A DNA stretch of 64,000 bases. Origin: Saccharopolyspora spinosa NRRL 18395. GTDB lineage: Bacteria; Actinomycetota; Actinomycetes; Mycobacteriales; Pseudonocardiaceae. The stretch is from positions 502,032 through 566,031 of the forward strand of contig NZ_GL877878.1 of NCBI RefSeq assembly GCF_000194155.1. The letters run 5' to 3'. Of the stretch, positions 46,061 to 55,219 are shown in pieces; position 1 is the first letter of the stretch; the number at the start of each line of letters is the position of its first letter. Made by a program: the position numbers and the translations under genes. Under the pieces are notes generated by a model. That model had not been told where the DNA came from. It saw nothing but the letters and a program-made list of their open reading frames with translations, and ran no database searches.

Positions 46061-46840
46061 TCAGGGTTGGCAGTTGGGGCAGTGGTATGCGACTCGGGCT
46101 TCGACGCCGTCGCCCTGGGCGCCGCGGCGGACGGGGCCTCCACAGCGCAGGCAGGTGCGGCGGCCGTAGACCCAGTGCTGGGTGCCGCGCCGCAGGCTCT
46201 TGGTGGTGGACTGCTCGGGATGCCAGGCGTTGCGCAGCAGCAGTTCCCGGCACAGCCGCACCGCCTGGGCCGCGTCGACCTCCGCGACCGGCGTCCACGG
46301 CGACCGGCCGAGCAGGAAGCACACTTCCGTCTTGTAGAGGTTGCCGACCCCGGCCATGACGGTCTGGTCCAGCAACGCGAGGCCGAGTTCCCGGTCCGGG
46401 TCGGCGGTCAGCCGCCGGACCGCCTCGGCCGCGTGTTCGTCGCCCCACTCCGGAGCGAGCAGGTCCGGCCCCAGGTGGCCGACTAGCCGGGATTCCGCCG
46501 AGGTCGGCAGCCAGCGCAGGTCGTGCAGGTTGAACCCGACCGCGACCCGTTCGGCCGTGCCCAGCACCGCCCTGACCTGGTGCGCCGGTCGCCGCCACCG
46601 GGCGCCGGGCGAGTAGAGGTGCCAGGCGCCGTCCATGCGCAGGTGGCTGTGGAGGGTTTGGCCGTCGTCGAAACGGATCAGCAGATGCTTGCCCGCCGGC
46701 CGCACCTCGCGCACCCCGCGTCCGGCGAGGTCCAAGGTGGACAGCCGCGGGTGCCGCAGTTCGCCGCGGGTCAGGACCTGCCCGGCCAGCGCCTCGTGCA
46801 ACCGGTGGCAGGTGAGGAATACCGTGTCGCCTTCGGGCAG
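46061..46840 (-). CDS. nei2: Nei2-type Fpg/Nei DNA glycosylase with apparent CTG start
   Basis: Base-excision glycosylase/AP lyase for oxidised pyrimidines. In this family the residue after the initiator Met is the catalytic Pro2, followed by Glu3; here LPEGDTVFLTCHRLHEALAG is read only if translation begins at CTG 46840. No ATG, GTG or TTG lies between the upstream stop and this codon in frame. The next usable start (TTG 46801) would delete the active site. The conserved MAGVGNLYKTEVCFL and C-terminal zinc finger (CLRCGG...CPNC) are intact. 259 aa. A GAGGGG lies upstream, at longer than ideal spacing. Confidence 0.85.
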   Translation of the reverse strand: MPEGDTVFLTCHRLHEALAGQVLTRGELRHPRLSTLDLAGRGVREVRPAGKHLLIRFDDGQTLHSHLRMDGAWHLYSPGARWRRPAHQVRAVLGTAERVAVGFNLHDLRWLPTSAESRLVGHLGPDLLAPEWGDEHAAEAVRRLTADPDRELGLALLDQTVMAGVGNLYKTEVCFLLGRSPWTPVAEVDAAQAVRLCRELLLRNAWHPEQSTTKSLRRGTQHWVYGRRTCLRCGGPVRRGAQGDGVEARVAYHCPNCQP

Positions 46841-46847
46841 GACCGGC

Positions 46848-47486
46848 TCACCGCCCCTCGACCGCCAGCTTCAGCCCCAGGCCGATCAGCACCGTCGCGG
46901 TGACCCGGTCCAGCCAGGCGCGCACCCGCTGCTTCTGGAACAGCGTGCGGGCCCGGCTGGCGACCCACACCAGCGCGGTTCCCCACAGCAGGCCGATGGA
47001 GACGTGCGTGGCGACCAGCAGCGGGCCCCAGGCGAACGCCGCCGGCCCGGCAGGCAGGAACTGCGGCAGCAAGCTGATGTAGAACACGCCCACCTTGGGG
47101 TTGAGCAGGTTCGTGGTCATCCCGGCCCGCAGCGCCGTCCAACCGGTCAGCCGGACCGGTTCGGCAGGGACGTCTTCGGGCTGTTGAACCTTGTTGCGGG
47201 GCAAGGACTTCCAGATCGCCGAGCCGCCCAGCCACAGCAGGTAGGCCGCGCCCCCCACCCGCACGATGTCGTAGGCGATCTGGGAGGCGGTGAGCAGCGC
47301 GGTCAGCCCCGCGACGCTCGCGGTGCCCCAGATCACGCAGCCGAGGTTGATGCCGAGGAACGTCGTGACCCCGGCGCGGCGCCCGCCGAGCAGCGAATGC
47401 CGCAGGATCAGCATCGTGTCCAGCCCCGGCGTCATGATGCCGATCAGCGCCACGACTAGGAACGCGGAGTACGACGTCGTGCTCAC
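46848..47486 (-). CDS. LysE/RhtB-family amino-acid exporter
   Basis: A 212-aa membrane protein with six hydrophobic segments; GIMTPGLDTMLILRHSLLGG and LWLGGSAIWKS are typical of LysE/RhtB exporters, and NLLNPKVGVFYISLLPQF is the family signature. Its GTG start overlaps the stop of the ParA-like gene (GTGA), and it ends 7 nt before the nei2 start, so parA-lysE-nei2 form one operon. Confidence 0.9.
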   Translation of the reverse strand: MSTTSYSAFLVVALIGIMTPGLDTMLILRHSLLGGRRAGVTTFLGINLGCVIWGTASVAGLTALLTASQIAYDIVRVGGAAYLLWLGGSAIWKSLPRNKVQQPEDVPAEPVRLTGWTALRAGMTTNLLNPKVGVFYISLLPQFLPAGPAAFAWGPLLVATHVSIGLLWGTALVWVASRARTLFQKQRVRAWLDRVTATVLIGLGLKLAVEGR

Positions 47487-48319
47487 TCGGTCTCCTCCAG
47501 GAATTCGTCGTCGTCCGGCTCGAAGCGGCGCTGCCGACCGGCTCGCAGGGTGCGGGCGAGCACCAGGTTGAACGCTAGCGCGACCTCCCGCGCGCCCGGC
47601 GTGCCCCACTGGTGGATCGGCATGCACGCGCCTTGTGCTTGCTGCACGGCCAACCGATCGGGCAGCGCGACCGGCAGCACCAGCGGACCGAAGATGTCCC
47701 GCAGCTCGTCGATGCGGAACTGGTGCTCGTGGGAGCGCGGCCGGACCCGGTTGACGATGACGCCCAGCGGCTGCAGATCGGGGTTGTTCGACTGGCGCTC
47801 GGCCTGCACGGCCTCGAACGCCCGCTGCACGCCGGAGACCGCGAAGATCGTCGGCTCGGTGACCAGCAGCGCGCGGTCGGCGGCGATCAGCGCGGATCGG
47901 GTCAGCCGCCCCAGGGACGGCGGGCAGTCCAGCAGCACCAGCTGGTACGGCAGCTCGCCCTCGGCGATCAGACCGTCCAGTTCGGACAGCGCGTCGGTGA
48001 GGTGGGACAGGTGATCGCCGTCGGAGTGCTGGCCGTTGAGGCTTTCGGCGTCCTCGGAGCCCACCAGGACGTCGACCTCTTCGCCCCACGAGCTGCCGGA
48101 CACCGCCGCCCGCAGAACCTCCGGGCGCGGATCGGCCAGCACGTCGCTGAGGCCCTTGGTGGTCTTGTCCGGCTCCAGGCATGCGGTCGCGTTGCACTGC
48201 GGATCGAGGTCGACGACCAGCGTCCGAACCCCTCGGCGCATGGCGGCCGAGGCAAGTCCGAGCACCACGGTCGTCTTGCCCACGCCACCCTTGAGACTCA
48301 GCACTGCCACCGTCTGCAC
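47483..48319 (-). CDS. ParA/Soj-family ATPase (orphan)
   Basis: A 278-aa ParA-like P-loop ATPase with the deviant Walker A KGGVGKTT (residues 10-17), signature DLDPQCNATACL, and Walker B LVLLDCPPSLG. No ParB partner or parS-like site is adjacent, so it is an orphan rather than the chromosome partition protein. The tail is acidic (RRFEPDDDEFLEETE). GTG start; repeat copy 7 lies just upstream. Confidence 0.88.
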   Translation of the reverse strand: MQTVAVLSLKGGVGKTTVVLGLASAAMRRGVRTLVVDLDPQCNATACLEPDKTTKGLSDVLADPRPEVLRAAVSGSSWGEEVDVLVGSEDAESLNGQHSDGDHLSHLTDALSELDGLIAEGELPYQLVLLDCPPSLGRLTRSALIAADRALLVTEPTIFAVSGVQRAFEAVQAERQSNNPDLQPLGVIVNRVRPRSHEHQFRIDELRDIFGPLVLPVALPDRLAVQQAQGACMPIHQWGTPGAREVALAFNLVLARTLRAGRQRRFEPDDDEFLEETE

Positions 48320-48376
48320 GGTCGTAGCCTACGGAACCGGCGGCCGCCCCAGAACTTCTACCTGAAACTTGATCCG

Positions 48377-48407
48377 CTTGGCGGCGCGGGTGGCGGCCCC
48401 CTGCAGG
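48377..48407 (+). repeat. modular intergenic repeat, copy 7 (divergent)
   Basis: TTGGCGGCGCGGGTGGCGGC then CCCCTGCAGG; the continuation GAGCCGCTGTCGCCGTC parallels copy 4 (GGCTACCGTCGCCCCCTC). More diverged than the other copies. Located between the ParA-like gene and the methyltransferase. Confidence 0.5.
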
Positions 48408-48519
48408 AGCCGCTGTCGCCGTCTCGCTCCGTTCGAAGGCGGAACCCCGCAGCGCCACGGCCTCCCGGGTTCCGCACGCCGGTGAAACCCGCCCACGACC
48501 CCGCATTACGCTGCTCACC

Positions 48520-49226
48520 ATGAGATCCGACGCCGTCCACCAGGTGCTGGAAACCGAACTCGACGACGCTCGGCGTCGCCGCGGCGGGCGCCCGCCGCGG
48601 GTGCTCGACGTCGGTGGCGGCAGCGGCGTGTGGGCCGTGCCGCTGGCATCGGCGGGATGCTCGGTGACGGTGGTCGATCCGAGCCCGAACGCGCTGGCGA
48701 TGCTCCAGCGCCGGGCCGTCGACGCAGGGGTGGCCGACCAGATCACCCCATTGCAGGGCGACACCGACGCGCTGGCCGTGCTCAGCCCGGAAGGCGGCGC
48801 CGATCTCGTGCTCGCGCACGGCCTCCTGGAGGTCGTCGACGACGTCCAGGCCGCGGTTGCGGCGCTGGCGGCCGCAACCGCACCGGGCGGCGCCGTTTCG
48901 GTGCTGGTCGCCAACCGGTACGCGGCGGTCCTCGGGTGGGCGCTTGCCGGGCGGGTCGCCGAGGCGCTGCAACTGATCCAGGACGCGGACGGCCGGCTCG
49001 ACGCGGCCTCGGACACCTTGCAGCGGCGGGGGGGGCAGGAGCCGGGCTCTCGGTGGAATTGGTGCAGGGGCAGGCGGTGCTCAGCGACCTGGTGCCCGGA
49101 TCGGTGCTGGACAACAACCCCAGGGCGGCCGACGCGATGGCCGAGCTGGAGCGAGTGGCAGCGCTGCGTTCCCCGCTGCGCGACATCGCAACCCGACTGC
49201 ACGCAATCGCCCGCAGGCCCGCCTGA
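48520..49226 (+). pseudogene. class I SAM-dependent methyltransferase, frameshifted at a G8 run
   Basis: The first frame has the SAM motif VLDVGGGSGVWAVPLA, VTVVDPSPNAL, and LVLAHGLLEVVDDV, as in a Rossmann methyltransferase. After DTLQRR it reaches a run of eight Gs (49028-49035) and becomes nonsense, while another frame picks up AGLSVELVQGQAVLSDLVPG and ends with LRDIATRLHAIARRPA at 49226. A few residues seem missing at the junction, so a small deletion may accompany the shift. Could be a homopolymer sequencing error, phase variation or a true pseudogene. Confidence 0.8.
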
Positions 49227-49520
49227 CAACTGCTTCCAAGCTGGCCGCGCCGCCTCGAAAACGAGGAGCGAAAACGGCGAGGCGGGCCTTCGGAGCCGCC
49301 CTTTCCGCTGGGTGGATGCCTGAACGTGAAACGGTTACTGCCCCGAGGGGATGATGTCGGCAACCTCGCACAGTTCCGGTGCTGGGACCGGGTAGTCGTC
49401 CAGTCTCGGGAACCGTATCCTCGTGGGTGACGCCCCCAAGCGTTCGCCGGTCCCCAGCCTGTGTGGGCAACCTCACCGGGTCTCCGGCGCCACTGAGAAA
49501 CCTGTGCCGGAGGAGGAGTC

Positions 49521-49937
49521 ATGCCACTCTCCGAGCACGAGCAGCGACAGCTCGAACAAATCGAGCGCGCGCTCTATGCCGAGGACCCCAAGTTTGCCTC
49601 CACCGTGCGCGGAGGACGACTGCATCGACCATCCAGACGCCGGCGGCTGCAGGGCATAGCCGTCTTCGTCCTGGGGTTGGCCCTGCTGGTAATCGGCGCG
49701 GTGATCCCGGCCCTCAGGCCGGCCGACATCCCCGTGTTGAGCGTGGTCGGCTTCCTCGTGATGTTCGGCGGAGCAGTGATCGTCCTGTCCGCGTTGCGCG
49801 GTGGCGGGGACGACATCGAATCGGGGCTGGAACACGGCGGTGGTGACCGGCCGAAGAGGGGCGCGAACCGCAGTGCTGGACGCAGTTCCTTCGCCCAGCG
49901 AATGGAGGAGCGCTTCCGCAAGCGCTTCGATCAATAA
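49521..49937 (+). CDS. DUF3040 membrane protein
   Basis: A 138-aa protein with the DUF3040 hallmark MPLSEHEQRQLEQIERALYA (plus EDPKF) followed by two hydrophobic helices (about residues 44-61 and 67-87) and a basic tail. GGAGGAG lies before the ATG. Such genes are widespread in actinobacteria, often close to the mraZ region; function unknown. The roughly 295-nt upstream gap shows no gene and presumably holds its promoter. Confidence 0.9.
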   Translation: MPLSEHEQRQLEQIERALYAEDPKFASTVRGGRLHRPSRRRRLQGIAVFVLGLALLVIGAVIPALRPADIPVLSVVGFLVMFGGAVIVLSALRGGGDDIESGLEHGGGDRPKRGANRSAGRSSFAQRMEERFRKRFDQ

Positions 49938-50023
49938 CGGCTGATGACCTGATGATCGCCGTCGGCTGCCAACGAGCAGACCGGCGGCGATCATCGCTGT
50001 GCGCCGGCGTCTGTCCCCAGGCT

Positions 50024-50054
50024 CGTTTCGCGTGGCGGTGCGGGTAGCGGAACG
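50024..50054 (+). repeat. modular intergenic repeat, copy 6
   Basis: TTTCGCGTGGCGGTGCGGGT then AGCGGAACG, in the convergent gap between the DUF3040 gene and the transglutaminase gene. Only core A is clear. Confidence 0.7.
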
Positions 50055-50096
50055 TCGCGCCGCAAAGCACACCGATCTTCGCGGAATGCCTTGGCA

Positions 50097-52346
50097 TTAC
50101 CGGTTGGCGTGGCGGAACTGCAGCACCGAGCGTGGGAACAGGCGCGAGCGCCAGTCCAGCGGCGCTGCGCGGCGCAGGCTGTCCAGCACACCATGCAGCG
50201 TCTCCAGGAGCGTCGCGTCCGGCTCCTGCCCCGCTGGCGCGTACCACTCCCGCTCCACTGCCACCACCAGCGCCCGCATCGCCTTGGCCCCGGATTCGTC
50301 CAGACCGTGATCGTCGATGAAGCCCGTCGCGACGCGTCGCGCGGTGTGGGTTGCCGCCGGTCGGGTACCCCGGTCCTGGAACTCGTCCAGCACCTCTCGC
50401 CACGCGATCCCCGCAGCACCTTCCGCGCCTTCGGCGACCGCCCGCAGTCGCCGCCGCCTGCGCACCTCACGCGCCAGCGCGGGCGTCACCAGCAGCGCCA
50501 AGCCGAGCACGAGGACGCCGATCGTGATCGGCCACGGGTTCGTGCCCTCCGCTTCGCGCGGCGTGCGCGCCGCGCCGACATCGGCGCCGTCCGGATGCGC
50601 CGACCCGGGCTGCGAACCCGCGGTGGGCGGCGTGCTCGGCACCGGCTGCCCCGGCACCTGTGCTTGCGGCTGCGACGGGTTCAGCTCGCTGTTGAGGAAC
50701 TCCGGCAGCGCGGTGCGGCCGTCGCTCAGCGGCGTCGGGTCGAAGGTCTGCCAGCCCCAGCCCGGGAAGTACGCCTCGACCCAGGCGTGCGCGTCCTCGG
50801 TGGTGATCACCCGCTCGTCGCCGTCGCGGTAGCCGGGGGTGAAGCCGATCGCCACCCGGGACGGGATGCCCACGGCGCGCAGCAGGACCGCCATCGACGA
50901 GGCGTACTGTTCGCAGAACCCACGCTTGCCGCGGAACAGGAAGTCCGACAGGGCGTCGCTGCCGGTCGCCGGGGCGGTCTTCAGGTCGTAGCGGAAACCG
51001 TTCGACGGATTGGTGAAGTACCGGTTGAGCGCGACGGCCTTGTCGAAAGCGGTGGGCGCGTTCGCGGTCAACCGCCTGGCCAAGTCGGCCACCTGGGGCG
51101 GGATTCCCGCGGTGTCCAGGTAGGGCGGGGCGATCGGCATCGGGCCCTGGGCCTCGCGCAGCTGGTCCGGAGTGGGCCGCTGGACGAGGAACTGCTCGAC
51201 GTAGGGGTGGCTTTCCTGGTTGGTCTGGGTGAACACGATCCCCGCGGCCGGGTCGTAACGCCAGTTTCTGCCCATCCCGGAGACGAACAGCGGGATGCCG
51301 AACACCGGCAGCCACGGATCGCGGTAGCCGATTGGCTGGATCTCGACCCGCTCGCTGTCGCCGCGCATGATGCCGGTGCCCTCCGGCAGCGCGAGCTTGG
51401 CGTTGGCGTCGACGCCCTGCGTGAGGCCCTCCAACTCCCAGCCGCGTTCCGGGTCGAACTTCCGCAGCGTCATCGCCCGCAGGTAGGTGCCCTCCCGCAG
51501 ACCGCGAACCCGGAACAGCTCGACGACGCGGTCCCGGTTGAGCTGGCCGCGCAGCGACGTGAACGGTTGCAGCCCGATCCCGTCGGTGCCGCCGAACTCC
51601 TCCGGCACCGCCCCGGGCAGCCGGCCTTCGGTCCCGACCCCGGTGAACACCACGCCGGTGAGCAGCGCGATCACCCCGGCGGTGCCGGCGACCGTGCCCG
51701 TGGTGCGGCCGAACAGGGTCTGCGCGACCTGGCTGCGGTCTTCGTGCCGGCGCCACCTGCGATGCTGCCCGCCCGAGGCCAGCAGCACGGCGTAGCCCAG
51801 CGCCCCGGCGACGAAGGACCACCACGGCAGCATGTCGTCGGCCAGCGACGCGGGGATGGCGAACACGCACAGCAGTAGCAGCCCGGCCACCGCCGGGCTG
51901 CGGTATGTCACCACGATGAGGTCCGCGACCAGCGCGACCAGGCCTAGCCCGAGGCACACCACGGCCTGCAAGGCCGGTTCGGCGGGCACCGGCGGAACGC
52001 CGGTGCGCACCAGTTCGGAGGCGTCGCCGAGCAGCTTGCCGAGATCCGCGATCGCCGCCGGGCCCGGCAGCAACCCGAGGATCGCGTGCTCGGCGAACTG
52101 CGCGGTCAGGACCAGCAGCAGGCCGACCAGCTGGATCATCACGGTGGCCGCGACCGGCCTGCGGAACCGCCGGCCCAACGCCCCGATCGCGGCGACGGCC
52201 ACCACGGTGACCATCGCCGGGAAGACCCACCGGCCGTCGGCCAGCACGCCCCCGAACGCCGTCGACGCGCACAGCACGGACAGCGCACCGGCCGCGGTAG
52301 CCACCAACGACATGTCGATGGCGGCGGTCTTCCGGTTCGCGGTCAC
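50097..52346 (-). CDS. TgpA-like membrane transglutaminase
   Basis: A 749-aa membrane protein with six or so N-terminal TM segments, an exported transglutaminase-like domain and one more TM near residue 625. The catalytic Cys lies in RGFCEQYASSMAVLLRAVGI, the His in TTEDAHAWVEAYFPG and the Asp in WQTFDPTP. A Pro/Gln-rich linker follows, then a cytoplasmic DUF4129-like tail. Third gene of the moxR-DUF58-transglutaminase operon; its GTG overlaps the DUF58 stop by 4 nt. The exact substrate is unknown; an envelope-protein role is likely. Confidence 0.93.
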   Translation of the reverse strand: MTANRKTAAIDMSLVATAAGALSVLCASTAFGGVLADGRWVFPAMVTVVAVAAIGALGRRFRRPVAATVMIQLVGLLLVLTAQFAEHAILGLLPGPAAIADLGKLLGDASELVRTGVPPVPAEPALQAVVCLGLGLVALVADLIVVTYRSPAVAGLLLLCVFAIPASLADDMLPWWSFVAGALGYAVLLASGGQHRRWRRHEDRSQVAQTLFGRTTGTVAGTAGVIALLTGVVFTGVGTEGRLPGAVPEEFGGTDGIGLQPFTSLRGQLNRDRVVELFRVRGLREGTYLRAMTLRKFDPERGWELEGLTQGVDANAKLALPEGTGIMRGDSERVEIQPIGYRDPWLPVFGIPLFVSGMGRNWRYDPAAGIVFTQTNQESHPYVEQFLVQRPTPDQLREAQGPMPIAPPYLDTAGIPPQVADLARRLTANAPTAFDKAVALNRYFTNPSNGFRYDLKTAPATGSDALSDFLFRGKRGFCEQYASSMAVLLRAVGIPSRVAIGFTPGYRDGDERVITTEDAHAWVEAYFPGWGWQTFDPTPLSDGRTALPEFLNSELNPSQPQAQVPGQPVPSTPPTAGSQPGSAHPDGADVGAARTPREAEGTNPWPITIGVLVLGLALLVTPALAREVRRRRRLRAVAEGAEGAAGIAWREVLDEFQDRGTRPAATHTARRVATGFIDDHGLDESGAKAMRALVVAVEREWYAPAGQEPDATLLETLHGVLDSLRRAAPLDWRSRLFPRSVLQFRHANR

Positions 52347-53596
52347 GTCACGACCTCAGATTCGGGTGCCGTGGTCCCCCGGCAGAGCCGCTGCCAGACC
52401 TCGGCGATCGAGGCCCGGGGGCCGCCCGCGATGACCACGGTCCAGCCGGCCGCGCGCAACCGCCGGGCGGTCTGCCGCGGGTCGAAACCGCCGCCGTTCT
52501 CCCCGTTCCAGGCCCCGACGTCGAGCAGCAACGCGAGGCTCCGAGTCTCTTGTGGACGGAGCTTGGTCAGCTCGGTGACCGCCGCGGTGGTCGTTTCGCC
52601 GAGGACCGCGATGAGCTCGTGGCCGTAGCCCGGATCGCGGGTGGCCACCAGGTCGCGCTGCGGCGAGCTGCGGACCGTGGCCAGCGAGTCGAGCACCGCA
52701 TCGTCGTCGTGCCCGCCGTCGGACGGCCCGGCGCCGCCCGCCAGCACCTGCCCGTCCTCGGTGACCAGCCGGACCTGCTGGCCGCTCTGGTGCAGGTGCA
52801 GGCAGATGCTGGCCACCGCGGAGATCGCCCACTCGACGCTGCTCCCCGCGCCGCTGCCCCGGTGCGCGGCCGACCGCCGGTCCAGGAGCACCGTGACGCC
52901 GCCGTGCCAGGGGCGTTCCTCGACGCGCACCATCAACTCGTCGCGGCGCGCGGTGGACTTCCAGTGCACGCGCCGGATGTCGTCGCCGTGCCGGTACTGC
53001 CGCACCATCGCGTCGTCCTCGCCGTGCCCGGAGCGCAGGCGGGTAGTGCCGTCGTCGCCGGTGCCCAGCCCGGAACCGGCGGGCAGTCCGGTGAGCGGGA
53101 AGACCTTCGGCACGGCCACCAGGCGGCTGCGGTCGGCGAGGTCCCGCTCGAACTCGGAGAGCCCGAACGGATCGCCGATCCGGGTGCGCAGCGGCCCGAT
53201 GTGGTGAATGCCACGCAGCGTCGGCGTCACCGCGTACTTCAGTAGCGTGCCGCCGTGCCGGGGCACCGCGTCCAGCCGGAACCGCGGCCGCCCGCCGAGC
53301 GCGTGCGGGGTGTTGTCCTCCAGCACCAAACCGTCTACCGGGAGCCGTCCGTTGCCGGTGACGTGCAGCTCAACGGTGGCCTTTGAGCCGACTGGGATCC
53401 GCGGCGGCACCACTTTCCGGCGGGCGGCGATGCCGAACCGGATGCGGCTGGACAGCAGCAGCGCCAGCAGCGGTAGCGCGATTACGAACGCTGACACGCG
53501 CAGCAGATCCCGTTCGTCCAGCACGAGAGCGCAGATGCCGGCGGCCGCGCCCGCTGCCAACAGGCAGCGCCCGCGGATGGTCAGCCCGGAGAGCAC
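52343..53596 (-). CDS. DUF58 protein (MoxR-associated, vWA-like)
   Basis: A 417-aa protein with two N-terminal hydrophobic helices and a DUF58 core, shown by LRSGHGEDDAMVRQYRHGDD then IRRVHWKSTARRDELMVRV, the family signature. MoxR-DUF58 pairs are thought to act as chaperone/adaptor systems. The GTG at 53596 begins 2 nt after the moxR stop. The C-terminal third has a Rossmann-like vWA-type fold region. Confidence 0.92.
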   Translation of the reverse strand: MLSGLTIRGRCLLAAGAAAGICALVLDERDLLRVSAFVIALPLLALLLSSRIRFGIAARRKVVPPRIPVGSKATVELHVTGNGRLPVDGLVLEDNTPHALGGRPRFRLDAVPRHGGTLLKYAVTPTLRGIHHIGPLRTRIGDPFGLSEFERDLADRSRLVAVPKVFPLTGLPAGSGLGTGDDGTTRLRSGHGEDDAMVRQYRHGDDIRRVHWKSTARRDELMVRVEERPWHGGVTVLLDRRSAAHRGSGAGSSVEWAISAVASICLHLHQSGQQVRLVTEDGQVLAGGAGPSDGGHDDDAVLDSLATVRSSPQRDLVATRDPGYGHELIAVLGETTTAAVTELTKLRPQETRSLALLLDVGAWNGENGGGFDPRQTARRLRAAGWTVVIAGGPRASIAEVWQRLCRGTTAPESEVVT

Positions 53597-53598
53597 GA

Positions 53599-54612
53599 CT
53601 ACCTGCGTTCGCGGTCGCTGTCGCCGCGCGGCACCGGGATCCGGTTGAGCAGCTGCCACACCAGGTCGGACGCCGAGCGGCGCGCGGCGCGCGCCTCGCT
53701 GGTCAGCACCAGCCGGTGGGCCAGCACCGGGACGGCGATCGCCCGGACGTCGTCCGGGACGACGAACTCGCGTCCGGCCAGCGCGGCCTGCGCCCGGGCG
53801 GCGCGGACCAACTGCAGGGTCGACCGGGGCGAAGCGCCCAGCCGCAGCTCGGGCAGCTGGCGCGTCGCGGTGACCAGGTCGATCACGTAGCGCCGGAGAT
53901 CGATGGACAGGTGCACCCGGCGCACGGCCCGCAACAGGGCCTGCACCTCGCCGCTGTCGGCGACAGGGCGCAGGTCGCGCAGCGGATCGTGCCCGGCGTG
54001 CTCGTCCACCATCGCCAGCTCCGCCTTGGCATCCGGGTAGCCGATGGACACGCGGGTGGTGAAGCGGTCCCGCTGCGCCTCGGGCAGCGCGTAGGTGCCC
54101 TCCATCTCGATGGGGTTCTGGGTGGCGATGACCATGAACGGGGCGCTGAGCGGGTAGGTCTCGCCGTCGACGGTGACCTGGTGCTCCTCCATGCACTCCA
54201 GCAGCGCCGACTGGGTTTTCGGCGAGGCCCGGTTGATCTCGTCGCCGACGACGATGTTGGCGAACACCGGGCCGGGCCGGAACTCGAAAGACTCGGTCTG
54301 CCGGTTGTAGATGGACACGCCGGTGATGTCGCTGGGCAGCAGGTCCGGGGTGAACTGGATCCGGCTGACCGTGCAGTCGATGGACCGGGCCAGCGCCTTG
54401 GCCAGCGAGGTCTTGCCGACGCCCGGCACGTCCTCGACCAGCAGGTGGCCCTCGGCGAGCATGGTGACCAGCGCGACCCGCACCACCTCGGGCTTGCCGA
54501 CCAGCACCTGCTCGACGTTGGCGGCGATGCGCTGGATGGTGCTGTGCAGTTGGTCGATGCTCGGCGTCGCGGCGTCGGCCGCGGCGTCGGACAGCTGGGT
54601 TTTCGGCGTCAC
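53599..54612 (-). CDS. MoxR-family AAA+ ATPase
   Basis: A 337-aa AAA+ chaperone-type ATPase. Walker A is EDVPGVGKTSLAKALARSI, Walker B NIVVGDEINRA, sensor 1 FMVIATQNPIEMEGTY, and the LPEAQRDRF arginine-finger region is intact. The start GTG at 54612 is chosen because AGGAGGTGGC stands directly upstream. First gene of a three-gene operon divergent from mraZ; it probably remodels envelope proteins with its DUF58 and transglutaminase partners. Confidence 0.95.
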   Translation of the reverse strand: MTPKTQLSDAAADAATPSIDQLHSTIQRIAANVEQVLVGKPEVVRVALVTMLAEGHLLVEDVPGVGKTSLAKALARSIDCTVSRIQFTPDLLPSDITGVSIYNRQTESFEFRPGPVFANIVVGDEINRASPKTQSALLECMEEHQVTVDGETYPLSAPFMVIATQNPIEMEGTYALPEAQRDRFTTRVSIGYPDAKAELAMVDEHAGHDPLRDLRPVADSGEVQALLRAVRRVHLSIDLRRYVIDLVTATRQLPELRLGASPRSTLQLVRAARAQAALAGREFVVPDDVRAIAVPVLAHRLVLTSEARAARRSASDLVWQLLNRIPVPRGDSDRERR

Positions 54613-55039
54613 GCCACCTCCTGAGCGTTGCGGCGCGCGATCACCTGGTGCGGCGGGGTCGGCTCGCCGGGGCGGTCGCGCATGCAAACCTCCAAAGTCT
54701 GCGGCCGGTGGGCGGCTCTGGTGGTCCGCGCCGGCGTCCTCCGGCGAAGCGGCAACGATCGCCTGATCGAGTCCGGCGTGCACGTGCAGTGTGCCAAACC
54801 AGCGATGCCCGGTGGGACACCCACATCGAACCAGGGCCGAACGCGGCGGACGGCCTCCCCACTTCGCCCCACCGCGGCGGCCGCCGGGGACCGGGTCGGG
54901 CGGGTCACGAGCATAACCGCGCACCCCGACGGGTTGATCAAGGTTGGGCCTGCCGTCCCCCCACCTCGCCGCCACGCTGTGCTACCAGCGCAAACGGTGC
55001 CAATCCTGCTGGGGGAACCGTGGCAACTCGTGTTGACGG
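54613..55039. other. divergent moxR-mraZ intergenic region, no gene seen
   Basis: About 430 nt without a credible gene. On the minus strand it holds two TGGGG boxes exactly 10 bp apart (CCCCA at 54857 and 54867 on the + strand), the same unit as the MraZ array further right. Otherwise nothing recognised. Confidence 0.5.
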
Positions 55040-55084
55040 TGGAGTGAAGTGGGGTACTGTGGGGGAAGGTGGGGCAAACGGGGG
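55040..55084 (+). promoter_or_regulatory. MraZ box: TGGRG repeats every 10 bp
   Basis: TGGAG at 55040 and TGGGG at 55050, 55060 and 55070, with a degenerate CGGGG at 55080, all in perfect 10-bp register. This is the known TGGG-N5-type direct-repeat operator by which MraZ controls the dcw operon, located about 135-180 nt before mraZ. Confidence 0.8.
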
Positions 55085-55219
55085 TCCTGCCTCTTCCGAT
55101 GGCCACAGATCATCGAGTCCAGCGGAAGTGCCGGCCCGGTCGTCGTTCAGGGAGTGGGCGCCGTCGGGGCGGGTCCGGGGCCGTCACGCGGGCGGCCTGG
55201 GCGGGGGAGGTGGACCGGG

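Noticed and set aside
46061..46801. Starting nei2 at the TTG at 46801
   Set aside because: It would remove the catalytic Pro2-Glu3 and the conserved EGDTV block, which are plainly encoded upstream.
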